Below are positions 34,761 to 45,868 of a DNA stretch of 64,000 bases, piece by piece. The notes beneath the pieces were generated by a model. It was not told the origin of the DNA. It saw only the letters and a list, made by a program, of their open reading frames with translations, and searched no databases. Each line of letters opens with the position of its first letter. Position 1 is the first letter of the stretch. A program made the translations under genes and the position numbers. Where the stretch lies: NCBI GenBank assembly GCA_002964805.2, contig PUDQ02000032.1:682001-746000 (forward strand), read 5' to 3'. The stretch comes from Trametes villosa. Taxonomy: Eukaryota > Basidiomycota > Agaricomycetes > Polyporales > Polyporaceae.

Positions 34761-36694
34761 ATGGCCCCAGAAGATACTTCGGAGGCAGAGAGCCATAGCG
34801 AAACCCCTCCCTCGCAAATTCCAGGGCAATCACCGCATAGCTCACTGTACGTCTGTTCAGCAAAGACTGTCGGACGCAATCTAAATTGTATCTGGTTGGG
34901 CAGCACAGAGACTGTACGCGCTGTGTCTGACTATGCACATTGGCGTACCGGTTAACAAGCAACTTCTCGATACAGCCTGTCGAACAGCGCACGCCCGGGC
35001 TTGATTTGGCTGCGGCTGCGCTGCAAGAGTCCAGCAATGCACGCCAACCACTCCTGAAGATGCCCCAAGAGGTTCTGCTCATGATCATGACCTTCATTCC
35101 CCATATGTTCTCTCCGGAAACGATGGGCGAATATCGACGCGCCTGGCACGTCAGCGTATACCAAACAACCATGCTCATGCCTATCTCCCAGACATGCAGA
35201 CGGCTACGGGCCGTCGCCGTGGGTTGTCCTTCCTTGTGGACGAGTCTCGCATACTGGTCCCGTCCGCAATCTCAAATCTTCGCTGAAAGGAGCCGGGACC
35301 TTCCCCTAACAGCCTTCTTGCCCAACCCAGCATTCGTTGAGAGACAAGAGCTCACTGACATTGCGGAAGGATTACTGCGGAGAACCCGGGAGTTGGACAT
35401 CGGTGATCTATCGCCTTGGACCGTCCCCCTGGACCGCCTATTCTCCCTTCCTATGCCGACCCTGGAGGTGCTCTCTGTGCAGTTTGTCTCCAGCGCCACA
35501 TCTGACGAGGAGGGCAAACATCTCGTTGAGCTGCCTCTTGCACGGGAACGCTTGCCGCGCCTACGACGCCTCTATCTTTGTGCATGCACCCTTGCTTCCC
35601 ACGAGATCTTTTCCTCCCTGACGCACCTCGCTCTCCATGTCCTCATCATACCCCGTGTCCATGAACTCCTTCAATCCATCTTACCGGCCTGCTATGCCCT
35701 GGAGTCGTTGCATCTCGAAGAATTTGAGGATCAGGAAGACCTCAGCTCCCCGCCAGACCAATACCGTCAATTGCCAACCCCACCTGTCCTTGCATCGCTC
35801 GGTCGCCTCCGCAGGCTTGCCCTTTTGGGTCTCTATGACCGGCTAGCCTCCTTCGTGTTCTCGATGGTGCTCGCCAACCAGCAGCCGCTCGTGGTGCAAC
35901 TGCATGATATCTACATGGACTCCGGCATTTCGACCTTCCCACAGCACCGAATACTGGACGAGGTATCACAAGTAATCATCGGCAGGTACCCGCAACACTA
36001 CAGGAGGAACATCGCCAACAACTTCGTTTGGGGCTTGACCGCCACCGGCGCCCAACGTACCCTGCGCATGGTCGGCGAAACTTCCGGAGAAGTTATCGGT
36101 GTGTTACGCCAAAGGGGGCTCGCTGTCCTCGCGGGCGTGCGCGAATTGTGGCTTGCAGACATCTCGAAACCAGTCTACCCGCCGAATGTACTCTCTGACC
36201 CCGACGCGGCCTCGCTGCGCGCCCTCATCCAGGATATGTCGGCGCTCGAGACGGTCACGCTTCTCAACCAGTTCCAGACAGACTGGGCACGCGCACCACC
36301 GAGTCTCTGCCTGCTTCCTACCGTGCACGGTATTGACACCACGTCCCAGTCCCAGCCACGCCCGAAGACGCTGCGCATCGCGTATGGATACGGACCGTCC
36401 GTCCTTTATCGATGGAGCACACGCCCTCTCTCGACCCCGGCTGCACCCCTCCTAGACCTTACCTGCATCCTCGAGGAGCTCGCGTCCGGCGCATACAGCT
36501 ACATCCTGCATATCGTTATCGAGACTCCGTACCGTGTCGACGTCGATGCCGGGGACGTCGAACGGCTTCGCGAGTACGTGGACACGGTGGAGATTCGGTT
36601 CGCGGAAGAGACGCCTACAATCGTCCTGCCGGCGTACTGCAACGAGCCGGCTGCGTGGCCGAGCAACGACCCATGGCCATACAAGCTCTGGTGA
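34761..36694 (+). CDS. F-box/leucine-rich protein A (tandem family)
   Basis: Three exons (34761-34846, 34904-34913, 34976-36694) encode 604 residues. The F-box is near residues 58-105: LKMPQEVLLMIMTFIP, then PISQTCRRLRAVAVGCPSLW. The rest has irregular leucine-rich segments (LPRLRRLYLCACTL, IFSSLTHLALHVL) and ends in the family tail PTIVLPAYCNEPAAWP...PWPYKLW. By family, it is a substrate adaptor of an SCF ubiquitin ligase; the target is unknown. The 10-nt exon 2 has the same length and phase as in proteins B and C, which supports the model even though the N-terminal sequence is not conserved. The gene is divergent to SMN, 228 bases away. Confidence 0.8.
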
Positions 36695-37036
36695 TCACTA
36701 AAACATAGGTGGTGGGTGCAGTCACTGCATCTCTTGTGATTGTACCCTGATGTACTTGCGAAGCTCGCAGTGCGGAAGGTGCGGGGAAGGTGACCGCTCG
36801 GGAACAGGGCGACCATATCTCACGACGCTGATGTCGATATAGCACTACCCGCATCAGCTAGACTAATGCAATATTGCTTGTGAATGTGGGAAATGCATGG
36901 GAACGGTCTGTCAGTGTCAACCGTAGCCATCTGCCATAGATAGTGGCAGGCTGCTAACTTTTACGATACCTGGCTCTTCTATGCGGTGCCGAAGACGCCG
37001 GTGCAAGTTGCTTCTGACCACCATCTACTCTCAGCG
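36695..37036. other. intergenic region between F-box A and B
   Basis: A short AT-richer spacer of 342 bases containing the end of one F-box gene and the promoter of the next. No other gene was seen. Confidence 0.5.
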
Positions 37037-39049
37037 ATGGCTCAAGAAGAACGCTCTCTGATTGAGGGCTTCAAAACACTGCTTGCGCAAGCCCAAGAGC
37101 AAGCACGCGCCTTTCAGACGTACGTAAATTCATGCCAGCCTGCCTACGCCGTCTCACGCAATCCTCGCCTTTCATAGGGCGTCAGATGTAAGTCCTCGAC
37201 TCAAACTTGTGATCTCCGTACACTATACTGACCCTTGGTGCAGGCCTTCTTCACACTATCCCAATGCATCGCTGAAACCAGTGGGGACGTGCGAGAAACC
37301 GTTGCCGACATGCAAAGGCTCACCGACGACATGCGAAACACCACTGCCGATATGCACGTAATGGCGGCTAATGCGCACAAGAGGACGGCCGACCTACGGG
37401 AGGCCCTCAATGGCCGGCTCCCCCTTCTGTCGATCCCTACCGAACTCCTCCAGAAAATTCTGGGAAATATCCCCGATTCGGCGACAGCACCGTCGCCGAA
37501 CGTCCTGCCTCCTACATGGCGTCCCAACATATACGACACGGGCATGCTCATCCCCGCTTCGCAAACGTGCCGACGGCTCCGCGACGTTGCCTTAGGGTGT
37601 CCTACCTTATGGACAAGTCTTGTCGATGGTCCCCGCGCCTGCGCTCGACTGTTTGCCCAGCGGAGTAGAGGACTGCCCATGAAGGTCTTCTTGCCAATCG
37701 GGGAGGTACGCGGTGAGAATTACCACCTAATCGGCATCGCAGAGGATCTTCCTGCGAGGGTCCAGGAACTCCACGTCGGCGACCTCCCGTCAGGACACAC
37801 GGTTCGCGACCTAAACTACCTGTTCGCCGATGCACCTCTGCCGCTACTCGAGTCGCTCTCTCTGCAGTTCTGCGACAATCCGCTCGACGTCCGCAATCAA
37901 GAACAGCAGTATCTCTTCGGCCTGCCCCTGGAATTCACGCTCGAGCGTGCCCCACGGCTCAGGCGCCTACACTTGGGCTCATGCGATTTCGTCAGCCGAG
38001 ACATCCTATCCTCCCTCACCCACCTTGCACTACACAGCATCACTGTCGCTCATGTTCACAAGAAGGTCCAAGCTATCCTGTCTGCATGCCAGGCCCTCGA
38101 GTCTCTACACCTCGAGCAAGTTATGGACCTCTTCAGCCCGCCCGAGCCCCCGCCCTGGGACGTAGACGTGCGCGGGTTCTTCCATCCAACCCCACCTGCA
38201 CTCCCCGCCCTCCGCACTCTACGTAGGGTCACCCTTCGAGAAATGTATGGCTACCTCGCCTCCTTCATCCTCTTCCTCGTACTGGGCGACCAAACCGAAC
38301 TCGCGCTGCAGCTACGCGGACTACGGACCCTCCCCAAGCCTGCCCTGCCCAATGACCTGCTCGCCGGCACCACACGACTCGCCCTCGAGCGGTGCTGCCA
38401 CATTCCCGATTATCAGTTCTATCACCCCTCTCCGTGGAAAGTGACCGCGATCAGTCCCGCACGCACCTTCTGTGCGACCGCGACCGAGCTACAGGAGTTT
38501 GAGGCGTTTGCGGCGCTCCTCTTGGACGGCACGCACGCCCTCTCGGGCGTACGCGAGTTGTGGATAGCGGACGCTCCGCTTATCCCCGAAGACGACGACT
38601 CTCTGTCCGAAGCTGTCGCCCTCGTTCTCAAGGCCGCCATCGCAGCGATGCTCGCGCTTGACACTGTCGTGCTCACGCATCGCCTCCCCGTGGACCGACC
38701 ACTTAACGGCCGGCCGAGCCTGCGCCTCCTCCCCGACACGCGTGAGCCGATAGCTTGGCCTCCCATCTCCACCGTGCGCGTAGCGTGCGGCTATGATCCT
38801 GCAGTGCAACATCTACATGCGAACGTGGACTTCGTGGCCCCGCTGGACCTCAGCGACCTCCTCGCCGAGCTCGCGTCAGGCGCATACGACTACCTTGCAC
38901 ATCTCGTGCTGGAGGTCCCGCGCCGTGCGTACGTTGTGGAGGACGACTTGGAGCGGCTTCGAGGGTACCTTGAGACGGTGGATGTTAGGGTGATCGAGGG
39001 AATGCCGGAGATGGCCCTGCCGGCGTATTGCGTTGAGCCCCCTGCGTAG
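37037..39049 (+). CDS. F-box/leucine-rich protein B (tandem family)
   Basis: Exons 37037-37119 (83 nt), 37178-37187 (10 nt) and 37244-39049 encode 632 residues. The N terminus is a short Gln/Ala-rich helix (MAQEERSLIEGFKTLLAQAQ) running into heptad-like sequence, possibly a coiled coil. The F-box follows: LLSIPTELLQKILGNIPD, then IPASQTCRRLRDVALGCPTLW. The leucine-rich part includes APRLRRLHLGSCDF and ILSSLTHLALHSI. The tail is MPEMALPAYCVEPPA and lacks the final PWPY-x-x-W seen in A and C, so the C terminus is shortened. The role is inferred as an SCF adaptor. Confidence 0.83.
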
Positions 39050-39532
39050 CAAGGAGACTCAGCGATGCTGTTCAGCTGGCCTTTCGGGATGAACATGCCT
39101 CTGTAAACGGCTGCAAACTTTCGTTGATTGAGATTGCTTATTGAAAAGACTACAATGCAAACACCGGCTGTCTGCTTACTGTAGGGCTATCCTCGTCGAT
39201 CATTGTCGACTCAGAAACTTGGAAGCACTGAAATGATTTGTCACGTACCGGCCAGTACAATACGTGCTACTCGTCTGCACTAATCATTCTGACGTTTAAC
39301 AATTGCCTCAAGACCCAGAATACGACTTGAAGCCCGAACCTATGCCCGCGTGCGGCTTAACGCGTGGCCTTCATGAGTTGAGCGTCCGGAAGTTCGCGCC
39401 ACCACGGTGGCATAACCCAGACCAGTGACTTCGTCTATGACCACCAGCATCCTCGGTCGCCGGCCCCGTCGATCGACAGATATTGCCTCAACTCTCGCGA
39501 CCTGATAGCTGCGGCGGCGCAGGCCAGTGGCA
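39050..39532. other. intergenic region between F-box B and C
   Basis: A 483-base spacer. No other gene or repeat was seen. Confidence 0.45.
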
Positions 39533-41487
39533 ATGACTCCAGAAGAGAGCTCGATTATAAAGAATGTCGAGGCGCACCTCTTCGAAGTGAAACAGCAACT
39601 GCGCTCTCTCTCGTCGTGAGTTTTTGCACGGCTCGTGAATGCGTAAATTCTGACTCACTCTGGCCTCGCGCAATCAGAGAGGAACCTGTACGTCTTGCAT
39701 CTAGGCGTATGCCATCCGCAATAAAAGTGCCAACCCACTAAGTTACAGCACAGCTCATACGTGCGCGGGAGCTTCTGGCCAATGCATTTACCGACATCCT
39801 TGAGGCTATGAATGAGAGTCGACCACTCTTCTCTCTGCCCACCGAAATTCTACAAAAAATCATGGCGCTCATTCCCAACCCGGCAGTTTCGTCAGACGAC
39901 TCGGAGCTACGGCTGCGCTCTGAGTCTGTCTGGCATGCTGACTTGGACGGTGCATCCGTGGTCATTCCAATCTCCCAAACCTGCCGGAGGCTTCGCGACG
40001 TCGCTCTCGCCTGTCCTTTGCTGTGGACGACCATGGTCAATGTCCCTCCGTCGTTATCCCGAACGCTTGCCCACAGAAGTCGAAAACTCCCCCTGACTGT
40101 GTCTTTGCCTCTCCGCGGCCCTCGAGACTATGATTTGACTGATATTGCCGAAGACATCCCGACGAAGACTCGGGATCTACACATCGGCCAGCTTTCGTGG
40201 GGCGTTGCCGACTCCGATATCACCTTGCAACGTCTCTTCTCCACCCCCCATCCGATGCTCGAGTCGCTCTCTGTGCACTTCCGCAAAAACACTTTCTCGG
40301 CGGAAGGTTTTTATATGAATACCACCTCTCCCTCGCGGGAGTGGGCCCCTAAGCTCCGGCGCCTCACTCTCTACAGATGCGATCTTGGTTCTAAGGACAC
40401 ATGTTCCTCCTTGACCCATCTGCAGCTTCGAGGCACTCGCATACGACGAATGGACATATGGATCGAGTCTATCCTGTCTGCGTGTCACACCCTCCAATCA
40501 CTACATCTCGAGGACCTCCTACACATCATGCGCCGGGACACGCACCTCACGGCCGAATATCCGCGGCGATCGTCTGGCCTACCTGCCTGCCGCCACCTCC
40601 GCAGGGTTTCGTTGCGCCACCTTGAATTGTCCTTCGCGGTCTTCGTAACCTCGCTTGTCGTGGCGGACCAACCTGCGCTCGCTTTCCAGCTGGTTGAATG
40701 CTGGACGAAGGGCCCTGGTACCAGGCCGGTCACTCCCTCTGACCGACTCCCCTTCAAACCCCATGACATCTCGCGAATCAGCCTCGGACGATGCCCTATA
40801 TCCCGCCCCGGGATCGTACAGCCCGGGCAGCTTCACCGATGGGCCGTATCCGCATGCGGCTCCCAACACACGCTCCGCGCCACCAAAGACACCCTCGAAG
40901 AGATCGTCGACCCTCTGCTCCAAGATCCCTCAAACCCGCTTGCGGACGCGCGCGAGCTCTGGCTCGTGGACGTCTCCACCCTCGCCTCGGGCCGCCGCAC
41001 AGGGGAGACGCTCCTGGAGTGCCCCGAGTACGCGTCGCTGAAGGGCGCAATGGCGGCCATGCCCCGCCTCGAGACCGTCGTGCTCGCGAACCACTTCCAG
41101 GCGGACTGGGCGCGCGGGGCCCCGAGCCTCGTCTTGCTGCCCGACGGGCGCGGCGCCGGCGCGCGACCCCGCATCACCACCCTGCGCATCGTGTATGGGT
41201 ACGGCCCGCGCGTGCGCGGCTGCGGCCCCCCGCCGGTGCTCAACCTCGGCGTCATCCTCGCGGACCTCGGGTCGGGCACGCACGACTACCTCGAGCACCT
41301 CGTCATCCAGGTTCCGGGCGACGAGTACTTGGACGCCGGGGACGTTGCGCGGCTCCGCGCCCACTTCAAGACGATGCAGGTGACCGTACTCGACGAGACG
41401 CCTACTATGGCTCTACCGGAGTATTGTGTCGAGCCCGCTGCCTGGCCGCACGAGGCCCAGAAACCTTGGCCTTATAGAATCTGGTGA
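39533..41487 (+). CDS. F-box/leucine-rich protein C (tandem family)
   Basis: Exons 39533-39615 (83 nt), 39678-39687 (10 nt) and 39754-41487 encode 608 residues. The N terminus is MTPEESSIIKNVEAHLFEVK, then the micro-exon, then LIRARELLANAF. The F-box is FSLPTEILQKIMALIP, then IPISQTCRRLRDVALACPLLW. It ends with DETPTMALPEYCVEPAAWP and PWPYRIW. An alternative acceptor at 39748 would change a few residues at the start of exon 3. The last third of exon 3 is clearly more GC-rich than the first. The three genes point the same way and look like tandem duplicates. Confidence 0.83.
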
Positions 41488-41921
41488 TGGTGCTGGACTT
41501 GTTTGATTGTCGCGTTTCGTGCGAATGTGCACGCCAGCACGTACTACCACACGCTACCACGGAGGTTCCTTGGATTCGCGATCTCACTCCCTCCCGAGTA
41601 CCACCACAAGTCTCTGAAATGTCTACGCGTCGATCCCTCAGCAGTCCTCAGAAGCATGAACGTTGCTACTTGTCCCAGTATCAATATGTACTGTGTGTGC
41701 GCACATAGTTCGTTGAGCTTGTTTCAGTATCCCACACTCGTCCCCCCGGCCGTAAACATCACTCTTGAGCTTCAAGCTCGAGGTTTGAAGCTTTGAAGGC
41801 TCGAGTCGCGTGCCCATGTATCACAAAGCGGTGTGTCATGGGTTACCTACAGAACGATAGCCGTTTACAAAACGAAACACTCCGGAAGCACACAAAACAG
41901 TAAACAGTCGGATGCCACATC
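41488..41921. other. convergent intergenic region
   Basis: This 434-base spacer lies between F-box C and eIF5. Position 41765-41800 has a short inverted arrangement (ttgagcttcaagctcgaggtttgaagctttgaaggctcgag), possibly a transcript-end hairpin. Confidence 0.4.
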
Positions 41922-43281
41922 CTACTCGTCATCGCTCTCCTCGGAGTCATCAGCCTCATCGAGCCACTGTTCGCGACTGTCAGAATCTCCACCATCGTCG
42001 ACTTCACAAGAAAACATACCTTGAGGAAGGGCTCGCTGGCCTTGCGGACCTTCTTCGAGATGTCGCGGTCCACGTACTTCTTGCTGACGTGCGTGCCCCA
42101 CTGCTTCACGATCTCCTCGTCCAGGACGTCCACCTGGTAGAACTCCATGAGGATCTTCGGGATGGCGGGGATCAGGTCGGGGTGCAGCACGCCGACGAAA
42201 CGCTCGATGCCGCCGAGCAGAGCCTTCTGGTGTTTCTCTGACGTTACCATCTGCGGGCCTGGTTAGTATACCGCAAGTCCTCACTAGCAATGCGTGCAAC
42301 GTACCTTGACGAAGAGAGGAGCATACTTGGGGATCTCGGCGACGATGTCCTCAGTGAACAGCGTCTGCGAGATGACCTGCACGGTGTTGTGCTTCTTCGC
42401 GATGCCGAGCTCCTCCGCCTTCTTGTAAATCTCGACCGCGCCGATGTCGCGGTTGTCGGAGATCCAGTGGCCGAGCTGGGAGTAGGGGCTGTCGGCGTCC
42501 TCGTCGCTGTCCTCTTCGCCAGCAGCAACAAGAGAGACGCTAGCGAGGGAGGCCTCCACGGCCTTCATGCGCGCCTTCACGGCTTCGGGAGAGGTGTCCG
42601 CGGACCAGTCCTCCTTGGCGATAGCGGCGTCGGCGTTCAGCTCCGCAGCCTCAGCCCGGATACGCTTGGTGAGCTCGTCGTCGCTCTCGCCGCCGACCTC
42701 GCCGTCATCGTCGCCGTTCTCGTTCCCGTTGGGGCTCGGGCTGCCGTCGGCGGTAGCGGCCTTCTTCTTGCTCTTCTTCGGGTTCTTCGGCGGGTTCTTG
42801 AGGATGTACGTCGTGAGCTTGTGGCGCATGTCGACGCCGGTGCGCTCGCCGCACGCCTTGCAGTCGCGGATGATGTCGTCGCTCTTCGTGATGATCAGGT
42901 CCGTCTCCGGGTTCTTGCACGCCCGGCAGAGCACGAACTTGTCGATGAAGCCGTCGAGCAGCTCGCGCAGCTTCGTCGCGTCGTGCGCGCCGTTCACGAT
43001 GTACCGGTCGTTCTTCTCGTCGAGCACCGTCTGCGCACCGAGCTCGCACCCGAAAAACTTGGTCGGGTACGTGGGCGGCCGGCTGAGCGCGCGAGCCACG
43101 TCAGACATGTTCGGGATGACAGTCTTGATGCCATTGCCCTTGCCCTCGATTTTCGTCAAGAGGACCGGCATACTGGACAGACGTGGGTAAGCTAATGCCT
43201 TTCGAAGCATGGGCATGGGGTTACGCACCGGTAGCGGTAGAACTTGTCATCGACATCGCGACGAATGTTTACAACAGCCAT
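41922..43281 (-). CDS. TIF5: translation initiation factor eIF5
   Basis: Four exons (43229-43281, 42305-43172, 42020-42250, 41922-41966) encode 398 residues. The N-terminal GTPase-activating domain begins [19 protein letters not shown] (Arg near 15 is the expected arginine finger) and [12 protein letters not shown]. The zinc ribbon is [11 protein letters not shown] with [10 protein letters not shown] charged linker is followed by the C-terminal W2/HEAT domain ([28 protein letters not shown]) and acidic tail [11 protein letters not shown], the aromatic/acidic box that binds eIF2-beta and eIF3. It triggers GTP hydrolysis by eIF2 at the start codon. Confidence 0.96.
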
Positions 43282-43719
43282 GTTGGGATGTTTTTACCGC
43301 TGCACGACAGACATGAGTAAAATTGAGCCTGCTGAACGTGAGGAGAGCTGACGGACAAAACTGAGTAGATGAGGCGAAAGCTGTCTTTTGTGAGTCGGTA
43401 TATTGTTTGGAGGTCGAAGCATGAATCCTCTGCTTGCACAGAAGATGTCGGAGGTGGTGGGGGAGTAGAGCGTAATGGTGGACGACAGGACGGCGGCGGT
43501 CGACGAGCGAGCGGACTCGAGGAGGTGGTGGAAGGAGTGTAACCCGCGCCAGCCTGCCCACAGCCAATTTACACCCCTCGGACCTTCCCGGCACGGCTTA
43601 CGTAACCGACCGCTGAGTAAACGTGCGCACCCCCGCCGAGCTCGTCCACGGTGTATGACGACCCAAAAAAATCTGTGGTGTGTTCGGGGAGAACATGGGG
43701 CCATACGAGGCCTGGAACT
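43282..43719. other. intergenic region, eIF5 promoter
   Basis: These 438 bases lie upstream of eIF5 and downstream of DNMT2, both minus strand. No gene was seen. Confidence 0.45.
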
Positions 43720-45275
43720 TCATTTGGGAGCAAGGAGAACGCGGAGACGTTGATTCGGGGTCATGCTGAGCAGGGTCCAGTCCACCTTACTGGCGCCGGC
43801 GCGCCGTGCATTCCGCGGCCAGACGGCAAAGTCGCAGCGGGACCTCACTCCGGACAAATATTCGAACATATAGTTGATCAGCTCGGTAACGACTCGTACA
43901 TTCACACTGTTCCCTATGAGCTTGTACTTCGTCTTCGTGGTTAGCTCTTCAGGCCAGACGAAGGCGCACGAGGAGTCCTTGGAGGTCGAGGGAGGCAGAA
44001 ACGCAAACAGACGGAGCAATTCAGTCGCTGAGAAATACCGCAGGCGGAGCGGACGTAGTAGTTGCACTGCGTCATCTTCCCCTGCACGTTGTGCATCAAG
44101 GAACGTGTCGAAAGTGCGGGTGGTCTACGGAGAGGAGTATGAGCGTCACTGTCTCTACAGTTGAACGTAGGGACTCACGTCGAGGTCCTCGTTCATCTGT
44201 AGGACAGACCCAGCACGTTCTACCAGCTTCGTGTAGCCTGATGTTACCGTCAGCTTCGGAATGCGCCTGCATAGACCCACGGACATGGCACTTACCACGA
44301 GTGAAGCAACACGTCCGCCTCGCGGATGGCAGGACGATGTCGAAGAGTCGGCCCCACTTCTTCAATACCTTCTCGGGGATAGCATGCGGATGCGGCTCAA
44401 CGGGCGACTCTTCGTCGAGATAATCTCGGACCTCCGCGACATTGACCCCTGAAGCTTCCTCGCCCGACTGTGTCCTGGTATCGACCCAGTCGGACCCACG
44501 GCCCGGGATATGTCGCCAGACTCGGTCCTCTTGTCCGCTCACTCCTGCAAAGCTCAGGGGCGTGAACTTTGCAAGGAGATAGTACCGCAGGCGGGAGTTC
44601 GGGATCCCGAACTGCAAAGGCGTGAGCAGCAACTCAAGCGTGGTATATCCCAGTCCGCGTAAGTTTGCTAACAGCCGCTCGCGCGTACTGGAAGTCTGCG
44701 CGAGAGTCAATGTCAGTGCGCGTACGAACGGCAATCGTCCCACACAGCTCACCTCGAACCCAGCGACATTTTCGACGAGCAATCTTCGAGGGTGTCTTTG
44801 CACGCGAACAAGCTCGGGTAGCACGTCCTCCATGAGCCGAATAAACGACTTCGCGCGCGGATCCTCGGCGCCCTTCGCGAGCGGGTTCAGCACCGTGTAC
44901 GGCTGGCAGCTCGGCGAGAGCAACCACAGCTCCGCATCGAGCCCAGCGAGGTCCGCGGCCTCGAGCGCGCCGATGTCGACCTGGAAATGCGCACGGAGCG
45001 CGCGTCACAGTCTGCGATGGCGTGCGGGCGGGGGCGACTCATCGAGCGACCTTTTGCACCACGTCCTGGCCGTAGTTTGCGGCGTACACGCGGCACGCGG
45101 CCTGGTCCCAGTCAAACGCGCGCACGACGGCGCCGCGCACGGCGCTCGCGGCGAGGGCGCGATGCAGCCCGCCTGCCATTGAGTAAAATTGCGTCGGTGA
45201 CGGCAGCGCGCTGATCCCCGACGCCTGCGACGCACCTATACCCGAGTAGAACTCGAGCGCCTTCACCGTTGGCAT
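43720..45275 (-). CDS. DNMT2: tRNA cytosine-38 C5-methyltransferase (DNMT2)
   Basis: Six exons (45236-45275, 45051-45172, 44753-44980, 44296-44695, 44179-44237, 43720-44124) encode 417 residues. Splicing the first 63-nt intron, which would otherwise stay open in frame, restores motif I as EFYSGIGGLHRAL. Catalytic motif IV is LLSPSCQPYT with Cys79, where most family members have PPC. Motif VI is ENVAGFE, motif VIII RLRYYLLAK, and the DNMT2-specific CFT motif reads RRTCCFTRGYTKLVE. The end is YKLIGNSVNVRVVTELI followed by about 45 extra residues. DNMT2 methylates C38 of tRNA-Asp and related tRNAs and has little DNA activity. The C-terminal extension could be an unspliced artefact. Confidence 0.92.
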
Positions 45276-45868
45276 CGCGCCGGTCGTGTGCCGCACCGAC
45301 GTCGGGAGGGCGGGAGCCTGGAGGCGAGGAGGGACAATGTCGCGCGGGGCGGAGTTGCGCGACGCTCGGATTTGGCGACCCGCAAAGGCAACGCGGTGGC
45401 CAGACTAGCAGAAGGCTTGCAGGGCCAACAGCGGCAATGTCGACGGAGGCGTCGCGGAGGCCAAAAGGCAGAAAATTGACGAGATTCGCGAGCGCGATGG
45501 GCAGAGCCGCGAGTGGTTTTGGTCAAGTGCAGCGTCCGGGCGCGCGCGCAGCCCCGCGTGAGGTCAGGGATGCCGTTACGTAAGCACGACTTGGTTTCAA
45601 CCGCTGCATTTCTTGTCGGTGTTCGAGTCTCAGCGATACCACCACCTCTCCGCTCCCCTCCCTCCTCTGCTTGCCCGCTCTTTCTCTGCTCGCTGCGTGC
45701 TGTGCGCTATCCTCGGCTGCTTGTGATCTACAGCCACTTCGGCTAGCAAAACTGCCTGGGCCGCTGCCGGTCTTCGCCACAAAGTCTTCTACCCCGCTCG
45801 CTTAAAGCTCTCGACGTATCTTGCATCCTCTTGGGAGATTTGGTATCCTTATTACTCTTGACGACTTC
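45276..45868. promoter_or_regulatory. divergent region, DNMT2 and PHD gene
   Basis: These 593 bases separate two divergent starts. The end near 45640-45800 is C/T-rich on the plus strand, as expected for a fungal promoter and leader. Confidence 0.4.

Noticed and set aside
45173..45235. Extra 21 residues in motif I of DNMT2
   Set aside because: The segment is in frame but has perfect gtgcgt/ggcag borders, and removing it restores the conserved motif and Cys79 numbering, so it is an intron.
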